A stretch of 64,000 bases of DNA, from positions 744,001 through 808,000 of the forward strand of contig NZ_CP117437.1 in assembly GCF_030687535.1 (NCBI RefSeq). The letters run 5' to 3'. The DNA comes from Pseudomonas sp. FP2335 (lineage in GTDB: Bacteria > Pseudomonadota > Gammaproteobacteria > Pseudomonadales > Pseudomonadaceae). The position numbers and the translations under genes are program-made. Positions 31,483 through 41,138 of the stretch are shown here, piece by piece. The stretch's first letter is position 1. Each line of letters opens with the position of its first letter. Below the pieces are notes generated by a model, which worked only from the letters and a program-made list of their open reading frames with translations, searched no databases and was not told where the DNA came from.

Positions 31483-33800
31483 GGTTACTGCGCTGGAGCT
31501 TGGGGGTTGTGGTGTTGGTGATCGCGCTGTTGTGGCTGGCCGACCGTATCTGGCCCTTGCCGCTCCCTCAGGATGACCTGGCACGCGTCGTACTCGCCGA
31601 AGACGGTACGCCCTTGTGGCGCTTCGCCGATGCCAACGGCGTGTGGCGCTACCCGGTGCAAACCGGCGAAGTCTCGCCGTATTACCTCGACGCACTGCTC
31701 ACCTACGAAGACCGCTGGTTCTACCGACACCCCGGCGTCAACCCGCTGGCGCTGGTGCGGGCCTCCTGGCAGAACCTCAGCGGCACACGGGTAGTGTCCG
31801 GCGGCAGCACCTTGTCGATGCAGGTCGCACGCCTGCTCGATCCGCATTCGCGCACCTTCCACGGCAAGTTGCGCCAGTTGTGGCGCACGGCGCAGTTGGA
31901 GTGGCACCTTTCCAAGGACGAAATCCTCAACCTCTACCTGAACCGCGCCCCGTTTGGCGGGACGTTGCAAGGCGTGGCGGCGGCCAGTTGGGCCTACCTG
32001 GGAAAATCCCCGGCGCACTTGACCCATGCCGAAGCGGCCTTGCTTGCCGTACTGCCCCAGGCCCCCAGCCGCTTGCGCCCGGACCGTCACCCGCAACGCG
32101 CCCAGCAAGCCCGCGACAAGGTGCTGCGCCGCCTCGCCGAGTTTCAGGTGTGGCCGCAGACCGCTGTCGACGAAGCCCTGGAGGAACCGCTGCTGCTCGC
32201 CCCGCGCCTGGAGCCGAGCCTGGCACCCTTGCTCGCGCGCCGCCTGAACCGTCCGGACAGCCCGCCGCTGATCCGCACCACCGTGGATGCCACCTTGCAA
32301 CGCCGTCTCGAAGACCTGCTGCTGGGCTGGCGCGCCCGTTTGCCGGAGTACACCTCCGCCGCGATCCTGGTGGTGGAAGAAGAAAGCATGGCCGTGCGCG
32401 CCTACGTCGGCTCGGTGGACATCAACGATGCCAAGCGCTTTGGCCATGTGGACATGATCAGCGCGTTGCGTTCGCCAGGCTCCACGTTGAAACCGTTTCT
32501 GTATGGCATGGCGTTGGATGACGGCTTGATCCACTCCGAGTCGCTGTTGCAAGACGTCCCCCGCCGTTACGGCGATTACCGGCCGGGCAATTTTTCCATG
32601 GGCTTTACCGGCGCGGTGCCTGCGAGTACGGCGTTGTCCAGTTCGCTGAACCTGCCGGCGGTGCAGTTGCTGGAAGCCTACGGGCCCAAGCGCTTCGCCG
32701 CCCAAATGCGTATCGGCGGCGTGCCCTTGGCGTTGCCGGCGCTGGCCGAGCCCAATCTGGCGTTGATTCTTGGCGGCGCGGGCAGTCGTCTGGAGGATCT
32801 GGTCAGCGGTTACAGCGCCTTCGCCCGGGATGGCAAGAGCGCGACCATCCGCTTGCAGCCAGGCGACGTTCTCAGGGAGCGGCCGATGTTGTCCCCTGGT
32901 GCGGCGTGGATTGTGCGACGTATCCTCAGTGGCCAGGCACGCCCCGACCGCGACCCGCGTGCCGAGTTGGTGCAGCGCCCGGTGCTGGCCTGGAAAACCG
33001 GCACCAGCTATGGCTTTCGTGATGCCTGGGCGATTGGTGTGGGGCCGCGTTACTTGATTGGTGTGTGGATCGGCCGACCGGACGGCACGCCAGTGCCCGG
33101 GCAGTTCGGCCTGGCCTCGGCGGCGCCGTTGATGCTGCAGGTGCACGATGTGCTGACCAACCGCGACAGCCAGCGCGGCATCAGTGCGCCCGTCAAACCG
33201 GTGCCGGCGAATGTTGGCGTGGCTGCGATCTGTTGGCCGCTGGGCCAGCCGCTGGGCCGCAGCGATCCCAATTGCCGGCGCCAGCGTTTTGCCTGGACGT
33301 TGGACAACACCACACCGCCGACCTTGCAGGCATTGGATCAACCGTTGAGCGTGGGGTTGATGGAGAGCGTGTGGGTCAACGCCAAGGGCCTGCGGGTCGA
33401 CGCCCATTGCCCTGGTGCCGAGGCGAAAAGCATCGCCTTGTGGCCGGCGCCGCTGGAGCCATGGTTGCCACGGGTCGAGCGCCGCGAAGCACGCATCCCG
33501 GCCGCCGATCCCGATTGCCCGCCGCCGGTATTGGCCGCGTCGTCGCCGTTGTCGATTGTAGGCGTGCGCGAGGGTGATCAACTGCGCTTGCCGGCTGCCA
33601 GCCAGCAGGCGCTGCGTCTGAAAATCTCGGCGTTGGGCGGCAGTGGGCGGCGTTGGTGGTTTCTCAATGGCGAGCCGTTGGGGGACAGTGCCAACCAGGA
33701 CTTTATCAATGCCAGCTTTGAGCGGTTGGGGCGGTATCAGTTGAGTGTGCTGGATGAGGCGGGGCAGACTGCCCGGCTTGAGTTCAGTGTCGTCGACTAA
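31431..33800 (+). CDS. pbpC: Penicillin-binding protein 1C (bifunctional peptidoglycan synthase)
   Basis: This 789-aa protein has a short cytoplasmic tail, one membrane anchor (about 22-37), a glycosyltransferase domain with the catalytic Glu in YEDRWFYRHPG (E93), a transpeptidase domain with S351-TLK, SLN at 405-407 and KTGTS from K522, and a C-terminal BiPBP-type domain. It polymerises and cross-links glycan strands in the periplasm. The only start that keeps the whole membrane anchor is the GTG at 31431, which lies inside a REPIN, so the tail MKNLPTAPPLSQASPLPR is repeat-derived. GGTGGG just upstream may act as a weak ribosome site. Later starts (TTG or GTG from 31497 on) would cut the anchor. 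Confidence 0.93.
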   Translation: MKNLPTAPPLSQASPLPRLLRWSLGVVVLVIALLWLADRIWPLPLPQDDLARVVLAEDGTPLWRFADANGVWRYPVQTGEVSPYYLDALLTYEDRWFYRHPGVNPLALVRASWQNLSGTRVVSGGSTLSMQVARLLDPHSRTFHGKLRQLWRTAQLEWHLSKDEILNLYLNRAPFGGTLQGVAAASWAYLGKSPAHLTHAEAALLAVLPQAPSRLRPDRHPQRAQQARDKVLRRLAEFQVWPQTAVDEALEEPLLLAPRLEPSLAPLLARRLNRPDSPPLIRTTVDATLQRRLEDLLLGWRARLPEYTSAAILVVEEESMAVRAYVGSVDINDAKRFGHVDMISALRSPGSTLKPFLYGMALDDGLIHSESLLQDVPRRYGDYRPGNFSMGFTGAVPASTALSSSLNLPAVQLLEAYGPKRFAAQMRIGGVPLALPALAEPNLALILGGAGSRLEDLVSGYSAFARDGKSATIRLQPGDVLRERPMLSPGAAWIVRRILSGQARPDRDPRAELVQRPVLAWKTGTSYGFRDAWAIGVGPRYLIGVWIGRPDGTPVPGQFGLASAAPLMLQVHDVLTNRDSQRGISAPVKPVPANVGVAAICWPLGQPLGRSDPNCRRQRFAWTLDNTTPPTLQALDQPLSVGLMESVWVNAKGLRVDAHCPGAEAKSIALWPAPLEPWLPRVERREARIPAADPDCPPPVLAASSPLSIVGVREGDQLRLPAASQQALRLKISALGGSGRRWWFLNGEPLGDSANQDFINASFERLGRYQLSVLDEAGQTARLEFSVVD

Positions 33801-33802
33801 AT

Positions 33803-33882
33803 CGCCTTCGCGAGCAAGCCCGCGCCCACATTTTGATCTGTGAATACCTTCAAGTGTGGGAGCGGGCTTGCTCGTGAAGGCG
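33803..33882. repeat. Inverted REP pair immediately after pbpC
   Basis: CGCCTTCGCGAGCAAGCCCG and its inverse GTGGGAGCGGGCTTGCTCGT-GAAGGCG face each other, outer ends first, within three bases of the pbpC stop. The orientation is opposite to the other REPINs here. The transcript can fold into a long stem, probably a 3' boundary for pbpC. Confidence 0.85.
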
Positions 33883-33959
33883 TCCTCAAGAACACCCGGA
33901 GATTCACTTGCCTTCAAGGCCAATCCCCCCGAAGCTACTCACCTTCAGGAGCCTCACGC

Positions 33960-34268
33960 ATGAACCTCGAACACCTCACCGAACGCCTGCACCGCATCCG
34001 CGATACCAACGACTGGAAGCAGTTCCACAGCCCGAAAAACCTGGCCATGGCCGCCAGCGTGGAAATGGCCGAGCTGGTGGAGATCTTCCAATGGCTGAGC
34101 GAAGAGCAATCCCGCCAGCTGCCTGCCGACAAACTCGCCCATGCAGGGCAGGAAGTCGGCGATATCGTGTTGTACCTGCTGTTGCTGTGCAGCGAGTTGG
34201 GCCTGGACATGAACGAGGTGGTGCGCGCCAAACTGGCCGACAGCGAACGGCGGTTTGCCCATGAGTGA
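33960..34268 (+). CDS. MazG-like nucleotide pyrophosphohydrolase
   Basis: This 102-aa all-alpha NTP pyrophosphatase has the MazG metal-binding pattern: EMAELVE in one helix and QEVGDIVLY in a later one, together giving the ExxE...ExxD set. It belongs to the short, single-domain type related to RS21-C6/dCTPase, which cleave non-canonical or deoxy NTPs to monophosphates; the actual substrate is unknown. The ATG at 33960 has AGGAG nine bases ahead. It overlaps cmoM by 8 bp, so the two are translationally coupled. Confidence 0.9.
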   Translation: MNLEHLTERLHRIRDTNDWKQFHSPKNLAMAASVEMAELVEIFQWLSEEQSRQLPADKLAHAGQEVGDIVLYLLLLCSELGLDMNEVVRAKLADSERRFAHE

Positions 34269-35010
34269 CCGACATTTCGACCAATTGGCCACGCGTTTTG
34301 CCGAGAAAATCTACGGTGGCGCCAAGGGGGCCATCCGTCTGGCGGTGCTCCAGGCCGACCTGACCGAAGCGCTGCCCAAGCGCCCATTGCGCGTGCTGGA
34401 CATCGGCGCGGGCCTGGGCCATATGTCGTTGTGGCTGGCCGAGCAGGGCCATCAAGTGACCCTGGCCGAACCCGCCGAGCCGATGCTCGAAGGCGCGCGC
34501 CAACGCTTCGCCGAGGCCGGGCAGAGCGCAACGTTCATTCACGCGCCGTGGCAGGATTTGCTTGGCCAACTCACCGAACCCTATGACCTGGTGCTGTGCC
34601 ACGCCGTGCTGGAATGGCTGGCCGAGCCCCACGCGATCCTGCCGGTGCTGCACCAACTCACGGTGCCCGGCGGCTGGTTGTCCCTGGCGTTCTACAACCG
34701 TGATGCGCTGATTTACCGCAACCTGCTCAAAGGCCACTTCCGCAAGATGCGCAAGAACGACATGGCCGGGGAAAAGCAGAGCCTCACCCCGCAACAGCCG
34801 CTCGACCCGCGTGAACTGGCGGCGCAACTCGAAGGCCTTTGGCAGGTCGAAAGCCAAAGTGGCGTGCGGGTGTTCCACGACTACATGCCGGTGGAATTCC
34901 AGGCCCGCGCGAATCTGCAGGACTTGTTGGAGATGGAACTCGCTCACCGTCGTCACCCAAGCTTTGCCGGACTTGGGCGTTATTTGCACTGGATCTGCCG
35001 TCCGGTTTAA
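34261..35010 (+). CDS. cmoM: tRNA 5-carboxymethoxyuridine methyltransferase
   Basis: This 249-aa SAM enzyme aligns along its length with E. coli CmoM (formerly SmtA): the DRHFDQLATRFAEKIYGGAKG N-terminus, the motif I VLDIGAGLGHMSLWLA, LCHAVLEWLAEP, GGWLSLAFYNRDAL and SGVRVFHDYM. CmoM methylates cmo5U34 to mcmo5U34 in a subset of tRNAs, which tunes wobble decoding. The ATG at 34261 lies inside the end of the MazG-like gene; a start six bases earlier is less likely. No tRNA gene is nearby. Confidence 0.93.
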   Translation: MSDRHFDQLATRFAEKIYGGAKGAIRLAVLQADLTEALPKRPLRVLDIGAGLGHMSLWLAEQGHQVTLAEPAEPMLEGARQRFAEAGQSATFIHAPWQDLLGQLTEPYDLVLCHAVLEWLAEPHAILPVLHQLTVPGGWLSLAFYNRDALIYRNLLKGHFRKMRKNDMAGEKQSLTPQQPLDPRELAAQLEGLWQVESQSGVRVFHDYMPVEFQARANLQDLLEMELAHRRHPSFAGLGRYLHWICRPV

Positions 35011-35034
35011 GCGGCCCAGTCTGCGGAGGTCGAA

Positions 35035-35637
35035 ATGCGTCGTCTCTGTTTGATCCTGTTGTCTTTGGGGCTGGGCGCCTGTTCCAGCCCCAATCCCTAC
35101 GTGGCCGCCTCGGCCCCGATGCCGCCGGCCCCGGCCCAGGCGGCCAATACCTTTGATGCCAGTGCCTACCCGGCGCCGGTGCGCGACTATGGCGCCTACC
35201 GCAACTGGGCCTGGCGCAACGGCCAGCTGCCGGCGGGCACGGCCTGGGCCGATTCGGCGCAGATTGCCGAAGCGGTCAGCGGCGCCCTCGACCAGCGCGG
35301 CTTGCGCCCCCTGCACGACAATCGCCCGCCGGACCTGCTGGTCAGCGCCGACGTGCGCCTGGAGAAGCGCCTCAAGCAAGTCCAGGATGACTATGGTTAC
35401 GGCTATGGTGGCTACAACCGCTATGGCAATGGCTACGGCATGTACAACTCGGCACCGATCGTGCGCACCTATGAAGTGACGGTGGCGGTGGTGCGCGTCA
35501 ACCTGTTCGACGCCCGCAGCGGCCAGCCGGTGTGGAGCACCAGCGCGGAAACCGCCAGCCAGGGTAGCCTCAGCGAACGCGCCGATGGGCTGCGCAAGGC
35601 GGTGCAGAAGGCGATGAGCGCTTATCCGCCACGTTAA
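35035..35637 (+). CDS. DUF4136 lipoprotein, first copy
   Basis: This 200-aa protein has a signal peptide ending in a lipobox (LGLGAC, lipid Cys16) and a DUF4136 domain: [18 protein letters not shown], then [27 protein letters not shown] Gly/Tyr-rich insert ([18 protein letters not shown]) sits in the middle. Family members are envelope lipoproteins without a known role. The second copy lies 45 bp downstream, so they are a tandem duplication, probably in one transcript. Confidence 0.9.
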   Translation: MRRLCLILLSLGLGACSSPNPYVAASAPMPPAPAQAANTFDASAYPAPVRDYGAYRNWAWRNGQLPAGTAWADSAQIAEAVSGALDQRGLRPLHDNRPPDLLVSADVRLEKRLKQVQDDYGYGYGGYNRYGNGYGMYNSAPIVRTYEVTVAVVRVNLFDARSGQPVWSTSAETASQGSLSERADGLRKAVQKAMSAYPPR

Positions 35638-35682
35638 GCGCTAAGCTCAATGACAGGCCCCGGTCTATTTTGGAGAACACTC

Positions 35683-36240
35683 ATGTTTCGTCGTATCGCA
35701 ACGCTCGCTTTTGTAGTGCTGCTGGGCGGTTGCCAGACCAGCCAGGTCAACCACGATTTTGACGCCAGCCGTGATTTCGGCGCGTACCGCAGCTGGGCCT
35801 GGAAAGACCCGGCACTGCAATACCGTCCGGATGACCCGCGGATCAAGAGCGACCTCACCGAACAACGCATCCGCCAGGCCGTCGGCGAACAACTCGACCA
35901 GCGCGGCCTGCGTCCGGCGGCGGCTGGCGCCAAGGCTGACTTGAAGGTGCAGGCCTACCTGATCGTCGAAGACCGCCAGCAACAAGTCACCACCAACTAC
36001 GGCGGCGCCTGGGGCGGCCCGTGGAACGGCTACTGGGGCGCGCCGATGTACAACGAAACGCGCAACATCACCTACAAAGTGGCAACCCTCCAGATCGACC
36101 TGCTCGACGGCAAGGACGGCAAGCTGGTGTGGCGCGGCAGCGACGAGCAGATGATGAGCAGCACGCCGAATCCCCAGGATCGCAGCAATGCCATCCGCGC
36201 GACGGTGACTAAAATTCTCTCCAACTACCCGCCGCACTAA
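35683..36240 (+). CDS. DUF4136 lipoprotein, second copy
   Basis: This 185-aa protein shares the layout of its upstream neighbour: a lipobox (LLGGC, lipid Cys17), [39 protein letters not shown] and a Gly/Trp-rich insert (GGAWGGPWNGYWGAPMY) where the first copy has Gly/Tyr. The closing DRSNAIRATVTKILSNYPPH matches [15 protein letters not shown] of the first. TGGAG lies ahead of the ATG. The function is not known; sequence divergence suggests an old duplication. Confidence 0.9.
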   Translation: MFRRIATLAFVVLLGGCQTSQVNHDFDASRDFGAYRSWAWKDPALQYRPDDPRIKSDLTEQRIRQAVGEQLDQRGLRPAAAGAKADLKVQAYLIVEDRQQQVTTNYGGAWGGPWNGYWGAPMYNETRNITYKVATLQIDLLDGKDGKLVWRGSDEQMMSSTPNPQDRSNAIRATVTKILSNYPPH

Positions 36241-36258
36241 CCAACACCGCAATCCCCC

Positions 36259-36282
36259 TGTGGGAGCAAGCCCGCTCCCACA
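36259..36282. repeat. Single compact REP hairpin upstream of tadG
   Basis: GTGGGAGC and GCTCCCAC pair over a short AAGCCC loop. It lies 18 bases past the DUF4136 stop and could end that transcript, although no T-run follows. Confidence 0.85.
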
Positions 36283-36405
36283 CCTAGCTTTGTGCACGCC
36301 CCCACAATCTCCGTCAGTCGCCAATGTGGCGACTGGCCGGCGCGGCCGCAACGCCTTGTCTACACTCCACTGCACTACGGAGAGTAAGCGCTAAAGGAGT
36401 GCTCG

Positions 36406-38409
36406 ATGTCTCCCCGACTTCGTTCCAGGCAGCGTGGTGCGATTGGCTTGATGGCGGCCCTGACCCTGGGGCTGGCGCTGGTCTTTCTGTTGCTGGTCGT
36501 CGATAGCGGGCGGCTGTACCTGGAGAAGCGCAAGCTGCAAGGCATCGCCGACATGGCCGCGCTGGAAGCGGTGCAGCGCAACGGCAATTGCATACCGGCC
36601 ACCAACACCGCGCCGACCTTTGCCGGCGCCAGCGCCACGCGCAACGGCTATGTCATTCCCCCCGGCAGTGCGCTGGACGTGCGCTGCGGCGTGCTGAGCA
36701 CCAATGCCAGCAACCTGCGCGTGTTCAGCCAGGACTCCACCAAGACCGATGCCATCCAGGTGACCGCCTCCCGCCCGGTGTTGACCAGCGTTGCGGGTGG
36801 CGTCTGGACGCTGGTCAATGGCAACGCCTACAACGTGATGACCCAATTGACCGCCAGGGCCGTCGCCGCGCCGAAGATTCTGCCGCCGCAGGCGCAGTTG
36901 ACGATCAAGTCGACGGTGCTGACGGTCGACTCCAGCAAGTCGGACGCCCTGGACCTGCTGTTCGGCAAGCTGCTGGGCGGCAACCTGTCAGTGGGCCTGG
37001 CGGGCTGGCAAGGGTTGGTGGGCACCGATATAAACCTGCTCAGTTACCTGAACCAACTGGCGCTGAACGTGGGGGTGCAGGCAGGCAATTACGATGAGTT
37101 GTTGGCCAAGAACCTCAAGCTCGGTCAGTTGGTGGATGCAGCGGTCACGGTGTTGCAGGCCGGAGGCAGCACCGCCTCGGTGGCGGCTGCGGCGGGAGCG
37201 GCGAAGATCAGTGCGCTGGTGGGCAACCTGGACGTGACGTTGGGCAGCTTGATGCAAGTGCAGACCGGCGCGGTGTCCGCGGGGCTCAATACCACGGTGA
37301 ATGCCTTCCAGTTGATCGAGGCGTTTGTGCAGTTGGCCAACAAGACAAGTGCCGTGGTTGCCGACGTGCCGGTGACGCTGCCCGGGGTCACGACGAATCT
37401 CAAGATCAAAGTGATCCAGCCGCCGCAGTTGTCGGCGATTGGCGATCCCACGTACGCCAAGAACAAAACCGATGCGACGACGCGGATTTATGTGCGCACG
37501 GCGCAAGTCAGCGTTGGGCTGACGGTGGGGCTGCCACTCCTCGACACGGCGCCAGTGAACCTGGTCTTGAACGGGTTGCTCGGTCCGCTTTCTGACGTTT
37601 TGAATAATTTGTTGAGCCTGAACCTGGGCGGGACCGTGTCATCGTTGTTGTGTGTATTGGGTGGTTACTGCGAGCGTACAGACCTGAAAGTGCTGTCCTC
37701 TGCCTCCAACCCCCCTATCACTGGCGTGGATGTGATTCTGGAATTGGGCAGTGCTGAAAGTTATGTCACCGGGTTCACCTGCGTGAGCGACGCGACCAAA
37801 ACCTTGACTACCCAATCCAACGCCTCGGTAGTCACCGTCAAGATCGGCCAGACTCCCACGTTGATCAACTCACTGGCCTCCAGCCCGCCGTTGAGTCCTG
37901 TGCCGCCGTTACCGGTGGTCGACATCGGCGCGATCACCTGCTTCAAACCGCTGCTGGGGCTCGGGCCGACCACGTGTGACCCCGCGACACGCAAGGCGTT
38001 TTATGGCGGCGGGATCGGGCTGAGTATCAACAGTACTGTGGGGACGACCACTGCGGCCCTCGGTGCTCACACCTATAATCAACCGCCGGAAATCAAGCAG
38101 CCGGCGCTCTACTACGCATTCTCGACCACCGGTCTGGTGGGCTCGCTCAAGACGACATTGGCGGGCATTCAGTTCCAGGTTTACAAACCCACCGGCTTCA
38201 ACCTGCTGGGTGGCTTGCTGGTGACCAGCGCAACGTTGCTCAATGATTTGAATACCACGCTGGGAGGGCTGATCGGCAATGTGTTGAGCCCAGTCGTCGA
38301 CCCACTGGTCAACGGCCTGCTGAACACCCTTGGCATCAACCTCAACCAGGTCGAAGTCGGTGCCAACCTCAGTTGCCGCCCCCATGGCCAGGCGGCGCTG
38401 GTGAACTAG
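36406..38409 (+). CDS. tadG: Tad pilus minor protein TadG
   Basis: This 667-aa protein opens with RQRGAIGLMAALTLGLALVFLLLVVDSGRLYLEKRKLQ, the TadE/TadG N-terminus: a membrane helix followed by the conserved basic stretch. A large, mostly periplasmic domain rich in Val, Leu, Ser and Thr follows, with Cys pairs such as LLCVLGGYC. TadG is a membrane part of the Flp pilus machine, thought to act as a platform or anchor for pilus assembly. The gene is the first of the Tad locus on this side and points into pprA; the two stops overlap by 4 bp. Confidence 0.9.
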   Translation: MSPRLRSRQRGAIGLMAALTLGLALVFLLLVVDSGRLYLEKRKLQGIADMAALEAVQRNGNCIPATNTAPTFAGASATRNGYVIPPGSALDVRCGVLSTNASNLRVFSQDSTKTDAIQVTASRPVLTSVAGGVWTLVNGNAYNVMTQLTARAVAAPKILPPQAQLTIKSTVLTVDSSKSDALDLLFGKLLGGNLSVGLAGWQGLVGTDINLLSYLNQLALNVGVQAGNYDELLAKNLKLGQLVDAAVTVLQAGGSTASVAAAAGAAKISALVGNLDVTLGSLMQVQTGAVSAGLNTTVNAFQLIEAFVQLANKTSAVVADVPVTLPGVTTNLKIKVIQPPQLSAIGDPTYAKNKTDATTRIYVRTAQVSVGLTVGLPLLDTAPVNLVLNGLLGPLSDVLNNLLSLNLGGTVSSLLCVLGGYCERTDLKVLSSASNPPITGVDVILELGSAESYVTGFTCVSDATKTLTTQSNASVVTVKIGQTPTLINSLASSPPLSPVPPLPVVDIGAITCFKPLLGLGPTTCDPATRKAFYGGGIGLSINSTVGTTTAALGAHTYNQPPEIKQPALYYAFSTTGLVGSLKTTLAGIQFQVYKPTGFNLLGGLLVTSATLLNDLNTTLGGLIGNVLSPVVDPLVNGLLNTLGINLNQVEVGANLSCRPHGQAALVN

Positions 38410-41138
38410 GCCAGCGGCAACTCCACGCAAAACCGGGCGCCGTGCTCGCCGTTGCTGACGCTCAGGCGTCCGCCCATGTTTTCCACAATCCCGTAGCTCA
38501 CCGACAACCCGAGGCCGGTGCCTACGCCAATCGGCTTGGTGGTGAAGAAGGGTTCGAAGATCCGCTCCAGCAGGCGCGGGTCGATGCCGCCGCCGTTGTC
38601 CTCGACCCAGATGCGCACGTGGCGGCCGTCATGCTCGCTGTGCATGGCGATCCAGGGGCGCAGCTCCGGCTGTTTTTCACGCTGGCCGAGCAACGCGTCG
38701 CGGGCGTTGACGATCAGGTTGATCAGCACCTGTTCCAACTGGTCGACGTGGCCTTTGACCTGCACCGTGAAGTCCGGCGGTGTCAGGCGCAGCTCCACAC
38801 CCTTGCCGCGCAAGCCTTCGCTGAGCAGCGACAGCGTGCCCTCCACCGCCTGTGCCGGGTCGAAGGGGTGCTGCTCGACTTCCGAGCGGCGGCCGAACAC
38901 GCGCATATGGTCGACCACCCGCGCCGCGCGCTGCACCTGGGTGTCGATGCGTTGCAGTTTTTCGGTCAGGTAGTCGATTTGTGCATCGCCATCGCGCACG
39001 CGCTTGAGCACATTGACGATGGCCATGCGCATCACGTTCAACGGTTGGTTGATCTCGTGGGCCAGGCCCGTGGCCATTTCGCCGAGGGTGGCCATTTTGG
39101 CGCTCTGGGTCAGTTGTTGCTGGGAGCGGCGCACTTCGGTGTTGTCGCGGCCCACAGCCTGCACTTCCACCAGCGCGCCCTGCTCATCGAACACGCCGCG
39201 GTCTGACCATACCCACCAGGCATGTTCGCGCCCCGGCAGTTGCAGGCTGATTTCGGCGGTGCTGACCGGGAACTCCGGCGTCAGTCGGCCAATGCGCTGC
39301 ACAAAGCTGTCGCGTTGTTCGGCCGACAGCCAATCCGCCAGGTTCAGCCCCGGCAATTGTTCCGGGCGGCACTCCAGATAGTTGGCCAGCGGGGTGTTGC
39401 CGAACGTCAGGGTCAGGTCGGGGCGGTAGCGGCAGATCATCGCCGGTGAGTCCTCTACCAGGATGCGATAGCGTTCCTCGCTTTGCTTGACGTGCTCCGC
39501 CGCCAGGGTTGCCTCGGTCACATCCAGCCACAGGCCCACGGCTTCGACCGGCAGGCCCAGGTCGTCGCGCAGCAGCCTGGCTTCGTCGAGCAGCCAGTGA
39601 TAGTTGCCTTGCTTGTCCTGCACGCGATAGCGGCTGCGCACATTGCCTTCGCGCAGCAGTTGGCGGGTGCGTTCGAAATACAGGTCGCGGTCGTCGGGGT
39701 GCAGCCATTCGATCAGGCTGGCGGCCGTGCATTCGGCGAGCGTACGGCCGAGCAACGGCAGCAGGCTGTCGCTGAAAAACAGCGGTTGCAGGGTGCCTTC
39801 GACGTAGCGCTGTACATAGATGATTGCCGGTGAGCTGGCGATCAGGTTGTCCAGCCGGGCGTGGGCGGCAGCGGCTTGCTGTTGCTGGTTTTTGATGTCG
39901 CTGATGTCGAGCATGAAGCCGACCAGCCGCCGATGGTTGCCGACTCCCAGGGCCTGGCCCTGGACGCGATACCAGATGGGGTTTTGCGCGGCGTCGAGAC
40001 GATGCAGGCGCACGCTGGTCGACAGCGGTTTGCTCAGGGTCTGCAAGTCGTGCAGGCGGCTGGCGAGTTCCTCGCGGTCGGCGGGGTGAAACAGCCGCAG
40101 CCAGTCGCTCAAGGTGTGGCGTGTGGTGGCTTCGTCGGGGTTCAGGTGCTGTTGCAGCTGGGGCGCCAGTTGGATGTCGTCGCTGAGGTTGGGCAGTTCC
40201 CACCAACCAGTGCCGAGCAGGCCTTGCAGGGCTTCGAGGCGATCCAGTTGCTGTTGATGGCGCTGTTCGCGCAGGCGGCTGAGCAGGGGCGCGGCGAGGG
40301 CTGCGGTGAGTTGCAGCCAGTCGCGCTCGAAGGTGTCTTGGGCGTGGTAGAAACCGCACAGCAGCCAGGCGGCGACGCCATGGTCATCGCGATAGGGCAC
40401 CAGGAACCCCTCGGCATTCGCAAAGATGCCTTGCAGGCGCGGATGCTCGCTGTGGCCGTGGGTGAGGGTCAGGCTCAACGGCGCGGTGCCGCCCAAACTG
40501 TCCAGGGCCGCGCCGAGTGCCTGGCCATCGTGCCACAGCACCGGGGCGTCAAACGTGCGGTATTGGCTGTGGACCCGCCAGCCCAGGTCCTGTTCGTCGA
40601 GCAGGGCGATGGCGACACAGGGAATCTGAAAGTGTTGGGCGATGCTTTGCAGGTTGTCCTGCACCACTTCCGGCAGCCGGGTCAGGCTGCACACGCGCAA
40701 GCGTTCGCTGACCTGGGCGCTGAGCAACTGGTGTTGCTCGCGGGCTTCGGCGTGCTCGCGGTGGCCGATCAAGTCGCCGATGTCCAACAGCTGCAAAACC
40801 CAGCCGTCGCCGCTGGGCTGGATCCAGCCACGGGTTTGCAGGGGGCGTCCAGCGAAGCCATTGAAATCCAGGTCGAGGTTTTGGCCCTGCCAATCGGCGG
40901 GGCTGCCCTCGATCACCACGGCGCTGTGGGCACACAGGTAGTCCACCAGCGGTTCGGGATGTTGCTCGGCGGTGTGTTTGACCAGGCGATGACGCAGCGG
41001 ACCGTGGGTTTGCAGGACGCGGCCGAGGTTGTCCAGGTCAATCTGCAAACCGGCGTTGACGGGGACGTGCGCCGTGGGCAGGTGTGACTCGGGCGGGCGG
41101 CCGAGCAGGCGGTCGAAGAACTTTTCCCCCGAGGTCAA
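38406..41138 (-). CDS. pprA: Sensor histidine kinase PprA
   Basis: This 910-aa kinase has an N-terminal helical and GAF-like region (to about 370), then three PAS-like segments with their FHPAD and LHPDD motifs. HisKA carries the phospho-His around H694 in GLAHEINQPLNVMRM, and the HATPase boxes read NLIVNARDAL, EDNGGGIDP and GTGLGLSVSYGIV. No membrane helix is evident, so it may sense a cytoplasmic signal. With PprB it forms the two-component system that controls Tad pili in P. aeruginosa. The likely start is a TTG at 41138 that overlaps the tadE stop (TTGA); the ribosome site is weak and the exact start is uncertain. Confidence 0.9.
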   Translation of the reverse strand: MTSGEKFFDRLLGRPPESHLPTAHVPVNAGLQIDLDNLGRVLQTHGPLRHRLVKHTAEQHPEPLVDYLCAHSAVVIEGSPADWQGQNLDLDFNGFAGRPLQTRGWIQPSGDGWVLQLLDIGDLIGHREHAEAREQHQLLSAQVSERLRVCSLTRLPEVVQDNLQSIAQHFQIPCVAIALLDEQDLGWRVHSQYRTFDAPVLWHDGQALGAALDSLGGTAPLSLTLTHGHSEHPRLQGIFANAEGFLVPYRDDHGVAAWLLCGFYHAQDTFERDWLQLTAALAAPLLSRLREQRHQQQLDRLEALQGLLGTGWWELPNLSDDIQLAPQLQQHLNPDEATTRHTLSDWLRLFHPADREELASRLHDLQTLSKPLSTSVRLHRLDAAQNPIWYRVQGQALGVGNHRRLVGFMLDISDIKNQQQQAAAAHARLDNLIASSPAIIYVQRYVEGTLQPLFFSDSLLPLLGRTLAECTAASLIEWLHPDDRDLYFERTRQLLREGNVRSRYRVQDKQGNYHWLLDEARLLRDDLGLPVEAVGLWLDVTEATLAAEHVKQSEERYRILVEDSPAMICRYRPDLTLTFGNTPLANYLECRPEQLPGLNLADWLSAEQRDSFVQRIGRLTPEFPVSTAEISLQLPGREHAWWVWSDRGVFDEQGALVEVQAVGRDNTEVRRSQQQLTQSAKMATLGEMATGLAHEINQPLNVMRMAIVNVLKRVRDGDAQIDYLTEKLQRIDTQVQRAARVVDHMRVFGRRSEVEQHPFDPAQAVEGTLSLLSEGLRGKGVELRLTPPDFTVQVKGHVDQLEQVLINLIVNARDALLGQREKQPELRPWIAMHSEHDGRHVRIWVEDNGGGIDPRLLERIFEPFFTTKPIGVGTGLGLSVSYGIVENMGGRLSVSNGEHGARFCVELPLA

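Noticed and set aside
31485..33923. 812-residue open frame on the minus strand opposite pbpC
   Set aside because: It is the mirror of a GC-rich coding gene. Its translation is Gln/Arg/His-rich with no domain, while the plus strand encodes PBP1C with all catalytic motifs.
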